DNA of 64,000 nt from JAKAAZ01 sp963817855 (GTDB lineage: Bacteria; Acidobacteriota; Terriglobia; Terriglobales; Acidobacteriaceae), in contig CAWFQA010000001.1 of NCBI GenBank assembly GCA_963817855.1, forward strand, positions 496,001-560,000, read 5' to 3'. Positions within the stretch are counted from its first letter, which is position 1. The number at the start of each line of letters is the position of its first letter. A program made the position numbers and the translations under genes. This document shows, piece by piece, positions 36,742-45,712 of the stretch. Below the pieces are notes generated by a model. It was not told the DNA's origin, ran no database searches, and saw only the letters and a program-made list of their open reading frames with translations.

Positions 36742-37890
36742 ATGCCGAATAACAGTGGCCACCCCGGCAAGCCGGAGCTCAACTTGCCACGCGAGCCCGT
36801 CAGTCTGAAACAACTGGCGGAGTATCTTGGTCTGAATCCCGCGACCGTCTCCGTCGTATTGAACAACGTTCCAGGGCGCTCCATTCCCCAGCCGACCCGC
36901 GAACGCATCAAGGCTGCGGCCGAAAAGCTCGGCTATCAACCGAATCTGCTCGCCCGTTCCTTGCGTAACCGTAAGACACATACCATTGGCATTCTGATGC
37001 CCGAGTTGGCCGAGGATTACCACACGCAAATCATGAGCGGAATCGGCGACTATTTGGTGAGCAAGGGATATTTCTACTTCACCGTCCATCATCGCCATCG
37101 CGAAGATCTCGTGAAGGAATATTGCAACATGCTCGTCAGCCGGGGCGCCGAAGGCTTGATCGCAATCGACACGTTGCTGGAGCACAAGCTTCCCGTTCCC
37201 GTTGTGGCGGTCGCCGGCCATACTCGCGTGGAGGGCATCACCAACCTCGTGCTCGACCACGATCAGGCCGCTGAATTAGCTCTGAACCATCTTTATGAGT
37301 TGGGACACCGGGAAGTTGCCTTCATGCACGGGCATCCCTTCAGCTCCGATACCGCCGACCGCTGGCGAAGCACCGTGAACACGGCGCGGAAGCTCGGTCT
37401 CGCAATCAAGGCTGAGCTCGTTATCCAGCTCGAGCGCGACTCTATTACTCCGGACTTGGTGTATCCTGCGGTGCAGCAATTGCTGGCAAATAAAAAACGC
37501 TTTACAGCTCTGGTTTCTTTCAATGACACTGCCGCGATCGGCGCCATACATGCCCTTCAGGATGCCGGCCTGCGCGTGCCTGCCGATGTCTCCGTCATCG
37601 GCTTCGATGATATTCGGGCCGCCGGCTTTATCAGCCCCGGCCTCACAACAGTGCGGCAGCCGCTTCGCCAGATGGGGTGGATGGCGTCGGAGTATCTGCT
37701 AGCCCGGCTGCAGGGCGTGGAGAAATTTCGCGAGCAGATCGTGATTTATCCCGAACTCGTCGTACGCGAATCGACCGCCGCCGTTGCGCAGGTCGACGAT
37801 GCACCGGACACGCTTCGCAAACCCAGAAGGGAAGCGAAGAACAAGCATGCATCTCCCAGGAAACGGGTCGTTTCCTTTGCCAGTGAATGA
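36742..37890 (+). CDS. LacI family transcriptional regulator
   Basis: 382 residues. The N-terminal helix-turn-helix SLKQLAEYLGLNPATVSVVLNNVPGRSIPQPTRERIKAAAEKLGYQPN is followed by the sugar-binding periplasmic-type domain (HTIGILMPELAEDYHTQIMSGI...TTVRQPLRQMG). A basic tail of about 35 residues is unusual. It overlaps the downstream MFS transporter gene and is divergent from the GH30 operon, so it probably controls both in response to a sugar released by these enzymes. A second matching operator sits on the GH3 promoter at 45640-45651. Confidence 0.92.
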   Translation: MPNNSGHPGKPELNLPREPVSLKQLAEYLGLNPATVSVVLNNVPGRSIPQPTRERIKAAAEKLGYQPNLLARSLRNRKTHTIGILMPELAEDYHTQIMSGIGDYLVSKGYFYFTVHHRHREDLVKEYCNMLVSRGAEGLIAIDTLLEHKLPVPVVAVAGHTRVEGITNLVLDHDQAAELALNHLYELGHREVAFMHGHPFSSDTADRWRSTVNTARKLGLAIKAELVIQLERDSITPDLVYPAVQQLLANKKRFTALVSFNDTAAIGAIHALQDAGLRVPADVSVIGFDDIRAAGFISPGLTTVRQPLRQMGWMASEYLLARLQGVEKFREQIVIYPELVVRESTAAVAQVDDAPDTLRKPRREAKNKHASPRKRVVSFASE

Positions 37891-39046
37891 TCGTCGCCTG
37901 ATCTCCGTCGTGTGGCTGCATGTGGCGTTTGCGGCCACAGGATTCGGCACCACATTGTTGGGCTGCCTGCTGCCTGCTTTGCATGCCGCATGGAACCTCA
38001 CCGACGCGCAAGCCGGATTCCTCTTTGCCTGTCAATTTACCGGGGCCGCACTCGGAGCCTTGATGGTGCGGAAAGATCTGTTCCGCAGCATTCAGCAGGG
38101 CTATCTCGTCATGGTGGCAAGCGCCGTTGTCCTGGGAACCTTGCATGGCGACGCCGCTGCTGTAGCCTTTTTCTTTTTTGGCGTGGGCATGGGATGGGCC
38201 ATGACCGCCATCAACATGCTCGGCGGCACAGTCTTCGAACGTCCGGGGGCTACGCTCTCCTTGCTGAACGCCTCCTGGATCGTGGGTGCAGCGCTCTCGC
38301 CGGAAATCGCGACCCGCTGGGTTCGATACCAGCGCCCCATGCAAATCTACTTTGTCGTTGCTGTTGCGTTCACAGCGATCGCGCTGATCCTCCGGCATTA
38401 TCGCGCCAATCTGCTGGGAGATAACATCCGTCGCCTGCGAGTCAGCGACGGCGCGACGCCATGGCTCCTGATCTCAGGATTTTCGCTGCTCGGATTTTTA
38501 TACGTCGGCGTCGAAGTTTCTGTGAGCGGTTGGATGATGACGTTCGTTCATCGCCTTCCCATCGGCGGAGGCTTGTGGGCAGCGCTCATTACTTCCTGCT
38601 TCTGGCTTGCGATCCTGTGCGGCCGTATTCTCGCGCCCGCCGTTCTGTTGCAGGTGTCGGAGTCGCGCACGCTTTTGGCGGCTATGATCGTCGCCTGTTG
38701 CAGCGTTCTTTCAATCTTGCTGAATCACTCGCCGGTGGCCATTCTGGTTTCCGTGGTAGCGGCGGGTCTCGCGTTAGCGCCCATTTTCCCGCTGTGCGCA
38801 TCCCGCGTTCTGGCGCTTACCCACGAATCGCTCCAGACCAAATGGCTTTTCTCCGTGGCTGGAATGGGCGGCTCCGTGCTGCCCTGGTTGACCGGCAGGC
38901 TTTCCACGCACACCGGCTCTCTGCGGGATGGTTTGCTGGTGCCCGTCTTCGCGCTGGGCGTCATGATTGTGTGTTTTTTATCGATCGTGCGCCGGGCACA
39001 GTCCAGCGCGGCCTTCGCTCAGCAGGTCGAGCCAACTGTGCCGTAG
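37847..39046 (+). CDS. MFS transporter, probably sugar uptake
   Basis: About 399 residues and twelve hydrophobic segments (first WLHVAFAATGFGTTLLGCLLPALH; the conserved loop between helices 2 and 3 is atypical). The ATG at 37847 overlaps the regulator gene by 44 nt; a GTG at about 37881, beside the regulator stop, is an alternative. Substrate is not readable from sequence, but its coupling to a LacI-type regulator and the nearby glycosidases suggests a sugar or oligosaccharide. Confidence 0.82.
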   Translation: MHLPGNGSFPLPVNDRRLISVVWLHVAFAATGFGTTLLGCLLPALHAAWNLTDAQAGFLFACQFTGAALGALMVRKDLFRSIQQGYLVMVASAVVLGTLHGDAAAVAFFFFGVGMGWAMTAINMLGGTVFERPGATLSLLNASWIVGAALSPEIATRWVRYQRPMQIYFVVAVAFTAIALILRHYRANLLGDNIRRLRVSDGATPWLLISGFSLLGFLYVGVEVSVSGWMMTFVHRLPIGGGLWAALITSCFWLAILCGRILAPAVLLQVSESRTLLAAMIVACCSVLSILLNHSPVAILVSVVAAGLALAPIFPLCASRVLALTHESLQTKWLFSVAGMGGSVLPWLTGRLSTHTGSLRDGLLVPVFALGVMIVCFLSIVRRAQSSAAFAQQVEPTVP

Positions 39047-39095
39047 TTGCTGTCGGCGTGGTGCGTCGAATGGCACCATGTCGTCGACTCACCAG

Positions 39096-40919
39096 TTAGA
39101 GCGCGCGTTTCTGAAATGGATCTGCGTGGACGATGCCCTTGTCTTCGCGCACCGTGATCGTCTGGCCTGCGTTGACATTTGTCAGCCGCTGCCTAAGGCC
39201 GCTCGGCCAATGGATCTCGACCACATCCGCCTTGTCCGCTTGGGCCAATCCAAAGGTCAGCACCAGTTCGCTCGATGAAAGATAGCTCGATCCACTGCGC
39301 ATGGTCAACTTTTGTCCGGTCTGGGTCGACTGCACAAACACTACCGCGCCGATGCCGTTCCGGTTCGACTTGGTTCCCCACAGCTTCACGCGCAACGAGT
39401 GGTTCGTCGCGCCTGTATTGCGGAACAGCACCGCCGGCCCATTGTTTGTCGTCAGGATCACGTCCAGCGCGCCATCATTGTTGATGTCTCCATACGCTGC
39501 CCCGCGACCCACTCGACGTTCATCGAAGGATTTGCCCATGGCCGTCGCAACGTCCTGAAACTTGCCGCCGCCTTCATTGTGGAACAGATGCGGAGCCTCC
39601 GGGTAATGGACCCGCTGCTGCACTTTCTCGATGTCGGGATCCAGATGGCCGTCCGCGATAAACAGATCCAGCCATCCGTCCAGATCGTAGTCGAAGAAGA
39701 AACATCCAAAGCCCAGCGTCAGCAAACTTTTTCGCCCCACTTCCGACTGCGGAGCAATGTCGACGAACAATCCATTCTTCTGGTTCTGATACAGCGAGAT
39801 CATCTGGTTGGAAAAATTTGTAATCGCCAGGCTCGGATAGCCGGAGTGGTTATAGTCGGCGGCATCGATCCCCATGCCCGCGCGCGCCACGCCATCTTCG
39901 CTGAATCCGATGCCGGAGACCACTCCCTTTTCTGTAAACGTGCCGTTACGGTTGTTTATGTAGAGCTTGTTCGGTTCGGTGTCGTTGCTGATGGCGAAAT
40001 CTGGCCATCCATCCTGATTGGTGTCGAGGATTGCGATCCCCATGCTCTTGGATGTCGTGTCGTAGAGACCAGATTTGTGGGTGGCGTCCTCAAAGGTCCC
40101 ATCGCCGCGGTTGCGCCATAGCCGCACCGACGCCCCTTTGTACGATTCCGGCGTGCAATAGGATTTATCTTTTCCGTCCATCGAGCAATACAAATCTTTC
40201 TGCGGCGTCCACTCCACATAATTCGCTACCAGCAGGTCCAGATGACCATCGCGGTCATAGTCAACCCAGGCCGCGCTGGTGCTGAACTCGTTGACTCCCC
40301 ACAGCCCAGCCTGTTTCGTCACGTCAGTAAATGTGCCGTTCCCATTGTTGTGGAACAGATGATTTTGTCCGTACGCTGTCACAAACAAATCGTCGTAACC
40401 GTCGTTGTCATAGTCCGCTACGGCGACACCCATGCCATACATCGGTATCGCGAGACCCGCTTTGTGCGTGACGTCAGTAAACGTGCCATCGCGGTTGTTA
40501 TGGTAAAGAGCCGACGTGGTGACGCGACCAGGATGACCGGGCCAGTTCATCCCGTTCACAAGGAAAATGTCCTGCCAACCGTCGTTGTCGTAGTCGATAA
40601 ACGCAACGCCCGATCCCATCGTCTCCGGCAAGTATTTTTTCCCGAAGGCGCCGCTGTTGTGTACGAATCGAATTCCAGCCTCATGAGTGATGTCTTCAAA
40701 GCGGATGCGCTCGCCTGCGTCGGCGACCGTTTTCGCAGCTTGTATCGCGGTCGAGCCAATTCCTGCGGGTCCTGCGATCGCGGCTTCAGCAACGGAATAG
40801 GGCAGCGAGCTGAACAACGAGGCTGCCAGTGCCGTTCCAGAAAGTTTTAGAAATTTGCGGCGGTGCGGCTGCTGCTTTTTTTCCGTCAAGATTGAGCCAT
40901 CCAATTTTCTCCGCGTCAA
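39096..40919 (-). CDS. Tat-exported CRTAC1 family protein
   Basis: 607 residues. The start is a TTG that overlaps the TGA of the upstream cytochrome gene (TTGA), implying coupled translation. The N-terminus has a twin-arginine signal (HRRKFLKLSGTALAASLFSSLP), so the protein is exported folded. FG-GAP repeats follow, with loops DYDNDGWQDIFLVNGM and DYDNDGYDDLFVTAYG, then an ASPIC/UnbV domain ending VEIHWPSGLRQRLTNVNAGQTITVRED. Tat export of a propeller suggests a cofactor or metal is loaded in the cytoplasm. It is the second gene after the five-haem cytochrome. Confidence 0.88.
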   Translation of the reverse strand: MTRRKLDGSILTEKKQQPHRRKFLKLSGTALAASLFSSLPYSVAEAAIAGPAGIGSTAIQAAKTVADAGERIRFEDITHEAGIRFVHNSGAFGKKYLPETMGSGVAFIDYDNDGWQDIFLVNGMNWPGHPGRVTTSALYHNNRDGTFTDVTHKAGLAIPMYGMGVAVADYDNDGYDDLFVTAYGQNHLFHNNGNGTFTDVTKQAGLWGVNEFSTSAAWVDYDRDGHLDLLVANYVEWTPQKDLYCSMDGKDKSYCTPESYKGASVRLWRNRGDGTFEDATHKSGLYDTTSKSMGIAILDTNQDGWPDFAISNDTEPNKLYINNRNGTFTEKGVVSGIGFSEDGVARAGMGIDAADYNHSGYPSLAITNFSNQMISLYQNQKNGLFVDIAPQSEVGRKSLLTLGFGCFFFDYDLDGWLDLFIADGHLDPDIEKVQQRVHYPEAPHLFHNEGGGKFQDVATAMGKSFDERRVGRGAAYGDINNDGALDVILTTNNGPAVLFRNTGATNHSLRVKLWGTKSNRNGIGAVVFVQSTQTGQKLTMRSGSSYLSSSELVLTFGLAQADKADVVEIHWPSGLRQRLTNVNAGQTITVREDKGIVHADPFQKRAL

Positions 40920-43804
40920 TTGCCACCCCTGTGCAGGCCTGAGGAAGCCGACGCGCGATCGTATGCCGCGCCGGCAACGGTGGCATCATGCCCGCCGGAA
41001 GAATTCGCAATCGCCAGCGGAACAGAAATATGCTCGTGAATCGGCTGCCTCTCGCGATTATCGTCGGGATGTTTTTCCAGATACGGTCCCGTCAACGCCT
41101 GCGCCGATTCATCCGCCTTGAAGCGCAGATAGCGCAGCTCATATTGATGCGCCATGTTGGGCTTGCCCATGCCGGTGGCACACAGCATCATGTTGTAATT
41201 CGCTTCTAAATCTTCGGGATCGATATCCAACGCCTGCTGAAACTGCGCCTGGGCCAACGCATATTTGCGTTGCAGAAAATAGACGCGTCCCAGATCGTTT
41301 CGTACCACGCGATCTTTCGGATATTGCTGAACCACCTGCAGGAGCTGTGCGATCGCGCCATCGTAATCGCCCGTCTGGCGCAGCACGCGCGCGTAAAAAT
41401 ATTGCGCTCTCGCAAGGTGTGGAGAAAGCTGCAGCGCTTTGTCCAGCACGACCTTGGTGCCCGCCAAATCTCCAACTAGCAGACGCGCTCGACCGATGTT
41501 CACCCAACCGTCTGGGTTGGTCGGGTCGGCCTGCGTCGTTCTCTCGAAGGCCGCCTCCGCTCCCTTCAAATCTCCCTGCAGCAGCAGTCCAATGCCGTAA
41601 TCATTCCACCGTTGCCAATCTGCCTTGTCGGTAACCACCTGGGGCGCGGGTTTGGGCGCGTTCGGCGGCAACACCGCCAGGTCCGCCTTGGCGCTTGCCA
41701 TCACCACAATCGGCAGGTCAGGAATGGCTTTGATCTTTCCCGAGACATCCGCAGTATTTCCGGTGAAGACCATGTGCCGGTCATCATAGCCGGGCGTCAC
41801 ATCGTGCGGACCCGTGCTTTCAGAAACTCCCGCGAAGGAAAAATGAGTGTTGAACCAGGAAAACTTGCGGTAATTCAACTTCGCCTGCAGATGGATTGTT
41901 CCGCGCACATCTTTGGGAATCTGCAGCCGGAAGTGAACCGTGTCGGCAGCGCCGGGAGGAATCAAATGTGCATAAATTGTTGCTCGCGCCGCCCACGCAT
42001 TGCGCTTGTCGATGGGATTGCCATGCGCATCGATCGCCCACGAGCGATAAAAATGAGCTCCCGGCTCGACCGGTCCGTGGCCGTTGTCCTCCACCATACC
42101 GCTCCAGAAAAGGACACGCCCCGCGTCGTCGGTGACCTTGAGCTCCAGCCAGCAATCGAATGCATCCACCGTTCCGCCCGGAAAGAAATGTCCAACATTC
42201 AGCGTGCGTACGACTACATCGACGCGTTCCGTATCTCCGGCGCGAACCGCCGTCTGTACGCGGTTCAGAGGCGCTGAGATCGGCGCCACCGGCGGCCCTC
42301 CCGCAGCACCCGTTGGAGATCGCATTTCAGATTCTTCACCGACCGCGAATGTAGTGGCCAGTTGGGGACTCGCGTAGGTTACTTTGTTCTTCGATATGCG
42401 ATTCTCCGCCGTTTCCGGCGAGATGGCGAAAATGTCGACCCGTACTTTCTTATCTTTCAAAAAGTCTTCGGTGTCTTTCAGCTGCACCGCATCCTTGTTC
42501 ACAAAAGGCAGCGCGGTATTGGCCGCGATAAAGCGATGCGAGTGCACCATGCCGTTCACATTGCCGGCATCGTTCGACGGCGTCTCCGGCATGTGGCAAT
42601 TCTCGCAATCCAGCGGCTTCGGCGGATAGTAAAACGATCGCGCGCCTAAACCCGAAACACCGCTGGCCTGCCAGTTGTCGTAGTCGTCAAAGCCACGAAT
42701 CCAGCGATAGTGATTGTCGGCCACGTCGAGGTGCACCTTGTGGCAATTTCCGCAAAATTCCGCAGACTGGCTTCCTCGCAAGAATGGCTTCAGAAATGTG
42801 CGCCGATGCGGCTCCGGATCTTCCTCAATCAGATAGTCGATCACGCGATGCACAATAGGATTTTTGCTCGCCACCAGCCGCTGCAGCTGCGGATATTCCA
42901 GAATAAAATCGGCGTTTCCCATGGTGCTCTTTTCCACGCGAATGGAATGGCATACCACGCAACCCATGCCGGCCTGCGCTGTCGGCGTAAAGATGCGATC
43001 TTTAATGGGCGTATTGAAGTTGCCGGGAAAGAACAGCGCCGCGTCGTGGCATCCGGCGCACACTTTGGAGGCTTGCACGCCATCCACCTGCTGCATGTAG
43101 ACAATCGACTGCCGATACCACTGGTTGTTAAACGATGAAAAATGATGTGCCGAACTCTCCCACTGCTTGTAAATATCGGCGTGGCAGGTCTTGCAGGTAG
43201 CAGAGTCGAGGAAATAATCCTTCGGCACAACCTTGCCGGTGTAGGTCTCGGCGTCGCTTGGGAAGAAAGGATTCTTCGGCCCTCCGCCTTCATCCGCCTG
43301 ATCCGCCGGCGCCATGCGGGGATTGTGGATGGCATGATCTTTCTGCCAGGGAACCGTGCGCAGCCACCAAGCTCCAGCAGCAACGGCCACGACCAGCACT
43401 AGCGATGTCGCAATTCGCAGCGCAGCTTTGGCGCCACCATGTTGCAGCCATCCGCGGTTCGCAGCCCAAACAGCCAGCAGCATCGCGACTGCGAGCATCG
43501 AGATCAATTCGTGCGTATAGAGAATCGGCCATTGCTGACGCCGTGTGCCGGTATACACCAGGACCGCGCCCACAACGCCGCCCAGCGTAAAAACGACCCA
43601 TCCCGCTTTTTCCAGCAGACTTGTTCCCCGCAAGAGTTTCCCCATGCCGGGGATGACGCACACCACGAACAGGCAGCCGACAAAGATGTGCAACACAACG
43701 ATGGCTTCATAAATCAACGTTGCCGTGGGAAACGCGTACAGGTAAAAAGCGCTCGCCGCCAGCGCAACGCTTAACCCGACCAGCCACCGTCTCATTGTTC
43801 CCAT
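40916..43804 (-). CDS. Membrane-anchored five-haem cytochrome c with TPR domain
   Basis: 962 residues. Four membrane helices occupy about residues 1-155. Five CXXCH haem sites follow (CKTCH, CAGCH, CVVCH, CGNCH, CENCH, about residues 205-400). A middle domain of about 300 residues has no recognised fold, then TPR repeats (about 735-900) such as PDGWVNIGRARLLVGDLAGTKVVLDKAL. The layout fits a periplasmic electron carrier or reductase held by an inner-membrane anchor, with TPRs for partner binding. An internal ATG nine bases on (43795) has a better-placed GGAG and may be the true start. It is coupled to the Tat-exported FG-GAP gene downstream. Confidence 0.88.
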   Translation of the reverse strand: MGTMRRWLVGLSVALAASAFYLYAFPTATLIYEAIVVLHIFVGCLFVVCVIPGMGKLLRGTSLLEKAGWVVFTLGGVVGAVLVYTGTRRQQWPILYTHELISMLAVAMLLAVWAANRGWLQHGGAKAALRIATSLVLVVAVAAGAWWLRTVPWQKDHAIHNPRMAPADQADEGGGPKNPFFPSDAETYTGKVVPKDYFLDSATCKTCHADIYKQWESSAHHFSSFNNQWYRQSIVYMQQVDGVQASKVCAGCHDAALFFPGNFNTPIKDRIFTPTAQAGMGCVVCHSIRVEKSTMGNADFILEYPQLQRLVASKNPIVHRVIDYLIEEDPEPHRRTFLKPFLRGSQSAEFCGNCHKVHLDVADNHYRWIRGFDDYDNWQASGVSGLGARSFYYPPKPLDCENCHMPETPSNDAGNVNGMVHSHRFIAANTALPFVNKDAVQLKDTEDFLKDKKVRVDIFAISPETAENRISKNKVTYASPQLATTFAVGEESEMRSPTGAAGGPPVAPISAPLNRVQTAVRAGDTERVDVVVRTLNVGHFFPGGTVDAFDCWLELKVTDDAGRVLFWSGMVEDNGHGPVEPGAHFYRSWAIDAHGNPIDKRNAWAARATIYAHLIPPGAADTVHFRLQIPKDVRGTIHLQAKLNYRKFSWFNTHFSFAGVSESTGPHDVTPGYDDRHMVFTGNTADVSGKIKAIPDLPIVVMASAKADLAVLPPNAPKPAPQVVTDKADWQRWNDYGIGLLLQGDLKGAEAAFERTTQADPTNPDGWVNIGRARLLVGDLAGTKVVLDKALQLSPHLARAQYFYARVLRQTGDYDGAIAQLLQVVQQYPKDRVVRNDLGRVYFLQRKYALAQAQFQQALDIDPEDLEANYNMMLCATGMGKPNMAHQYELRYLRFKADESAQALTGPYLEKHPDDNRERQPIHEHISVPLAIANSSGGHDATVAGAAYDRASASSGLHRGGN

Positions 43805-43951
43805 CTCCGCATTGCGTCGTGTGCGTTGCTAATCGTCATTCGTTTCTCGGTATCCATCCCAAACAGGCGCCGCGTTGCAACCCGCGATTCGTTGCCGAAG
43901 TATAGCGAGTGCAATCAACCTTCGGCATCCACCATTAGGTGGAGGACAGTC

Positions 43952-45442
43952 TCATTTTGTCGGGACGGTTTGCTGCACGCCCCATCGATAGACAAGCTGC
44001 GCATAGCCAAATTGCGCATTCTTGCCAGTAGGATAGATCGCGGAAATCACACTGCCACCCGACGCGTGAGCATAGTAAAGGTTCAGGGCCAACGATCGGG
44101 TCGCCTGCCAATCTGCGCTCAGATCGGCTACGGTGGCAAAGGAAGAATATCCGTTCCCGGGCCGGCCGGTATAGCCAAACACCTTGTTGTCGAAGGCCCC
44201 GCCCCCCTGGTACCAAAGATCTTTTCCAGTTGTCAGCTGCAACCAATGAACTTCGCTGCGCACCACAACGCGCTTGGCCGGCTTGTCCATTCCCTGGATA
44301 AACGTGTCTTGGCTGTTCATCAGGTTATAGAAAGGGAAGCGTGAATACACGCGCGGAGTCGGCAGAATCTGAAAGAAGGTGTTGTGGCCGTTGTCCGCGG
44401 GATTGTTGTCTCCCGTGCTGCGAAATGTACCGGCTCGCACCCACGGAGCCGTGTAGATCTTGTTCCACTGATACCCACCTTCCGCCGCATAGGCCGCAGC
44501 AGATTGGTGAAGCTCGCCCCAGTTTCCATTCTGCAGTGCTCCCCAGAACAGGAAATCAAAGTTTCCAGGACCCACGGGCACAGTCGCCAGAAAATCCCCG
44601 CCATAGGTTCCCAGGCGAATATTCTTGTGGTCGGCCTGGCGAACCGCCGGCGGGCGATTATCTGTCTTGGTAATTCCTGTGCGGCCGTCATGATAGCCAA
44701 TGCCAAACGCGCGCCACAGAATGCGATTGTTCCCCAGCGAGCGGGTGAACGCGAGGTATTGCAGATCAACGTTCAGCTCCGGATTTCCGTTCATATTAAA
44801 GACACCTTGATCCGAGCGCCCGGCCATCGCCGTCAGGTCCCACGTTCCCGCCCCATAGTGACCGTCAATGCCGTCGAAGCTACGTTGGGCATTGGAAAAT
44901 CCGAAATTTCCCACCAGCCGCTGCTGCACTCGATTATTTTGCAGCCACAGGATAGTCGGATTTTTCGGCTGCGTCTCCAGCCCACCCAAAAATTCAAACC
45001 GCCCAATTCGAACATCTTTGTCCACGCCGTCAAACCGGTACCGCAGGAATCCCTGCTTTAGAAAAGCCGCGGCAGGATAGCTGTTGTTGCCGTTCGACGC
45101 ATAATACGTGCCTCCCAGGCCCAGCTGACCTTGCGCGCTGATCGGCGAAACTGCGTTGTTAGGCAGCCAAAGCTCGGCTGGTTGCGATAGTTCCAGCCTC
45201 CAGTCCCAACGGTGAATGCGCTGCGACACCGAAATCCGCAGGAGTGAGTTCAGGTATGCATAGGAATTCGATTCGGGTGGCGCGGCGAACCATTGCCAAA
45301 CTTCTACGCGCGCGCGGTAATAGACGGAAACGCTGACGGGCCGGCTCGCAGCCGTTGACTGAGCCGTTTCGGGTGCGATCAAACATGCGAGGAAAAAAAG
45401 TAGCGCCGCCAATCCTGCAAGTCGATGGTTTCTCAGTTTCAT
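43952..45442 (-). CDS. Outer-membrane beta-barrel protein, alginate-export-like
   Basis: About 496 residues from the ATG at 45442; the frame is open to 45511. A signal peptide (LAALLFFLACLIAPETAQS) is followed by a barrel with regular alternating strands (VYYRARVEVWQWF, WRLELSQPAELWL, FLRYRFDGVDKDVRIGRFEF...). The pattern matches the alginate-export (AlgE-like) family, used for anion or polysaccharide passage. It lies 147 nt upstream of the five-haem cytochrome gene on the same strand. The C-terminus ends in QTVPTK and not an aromatic residue, which is unusual for Omp85 targeting. Confidence 0.75.
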   Translation of the reverse strand: MKLRNHRLAGLAALLFFLACLIAPETAQSTAASRPVSVSVYYRARVEVWQWFAAPPESNSYAYLNSLLRISVSQRIHRWDWRLELSQPAELWLPNNAVSPISAQGQLGLGGTYYASNGNNSYPAAAFLKQGFLRYRFDGVDKDVRIGRFEFLGGLETQPKNPTILWLQNNRVQQRLVGNFGFSNAQRSFDGIDGHYGAGTWDLTAMAGRSDQGVFNMNGNPELNVDLQYLAFTRSLGNNRILWRAFGIGYHDGRTGITKTDNRPPAVRQADHKNIRLGTYGGDFLATVPVGPGNFDFLFWGALQNGNWGELHQSAAAYAAEGGYQWNKIYTAPWVRAGTFRSTGDNNPADNGHNTFFQILPTPRVYSRFPFYNLMNSQDTFIQGMDKPAKRVVVRSEVHWLQLTTGKDLWYQGGGAFDNKVFGYTGRPGNGYSSFATVADLSADWQATRSLALNLYYAHASGGSVISAIYPTGKNAQFGYAQLVYRWGVQQTVPTK

Positions 45443-45624
45443 TCCCCCTGCAACTATATAAGTTGTGACTTGCCGCGACCCCTGCGCGCCGCATCTCAAC
45501 AGACCGGCCACAACTTGTTTTCGGGGCTGTTCGCCAAGCTTCCTCTATTGAATGCAGAATGGTCAAGCTACCTGCGATCGAGAGCCGCCTGCAACTTTTA
45601 ATGGACCTTGAAACGTCCGTAGCT

Positions 45625-45653
45625 TTGTATGCATCAAGGTAAATCGTTATAGA
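45625..45653 (+). promoter_or_regulatory. GH3 gene promoter with overlapping LacI-type operator
   Basis: TTGTAT (45625-45630) and TATAGA (45648-45653) are spaced by 17 nt. TAAATCGTTATA (45640-45651) overlaps the -10 and fits the LacI-family pattern TnAAnCGnTTnA with one mismatch. A repressor bound here would block the beta-glucosidase gene. Confidence 0.45.
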
Positions 45654-45712
45654 CGGCCGGGGTATGATGGGGTGGCGTGAAAATTCGAATCGACTGGATA
45701 GCGAAAACCAGT

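Noticed and set aside
36338..36808. Open frame of 156 codons in the GH30-lacI gap
   Set aside because: Composition is not protein-like and it runs into the regulator gene in another frame.
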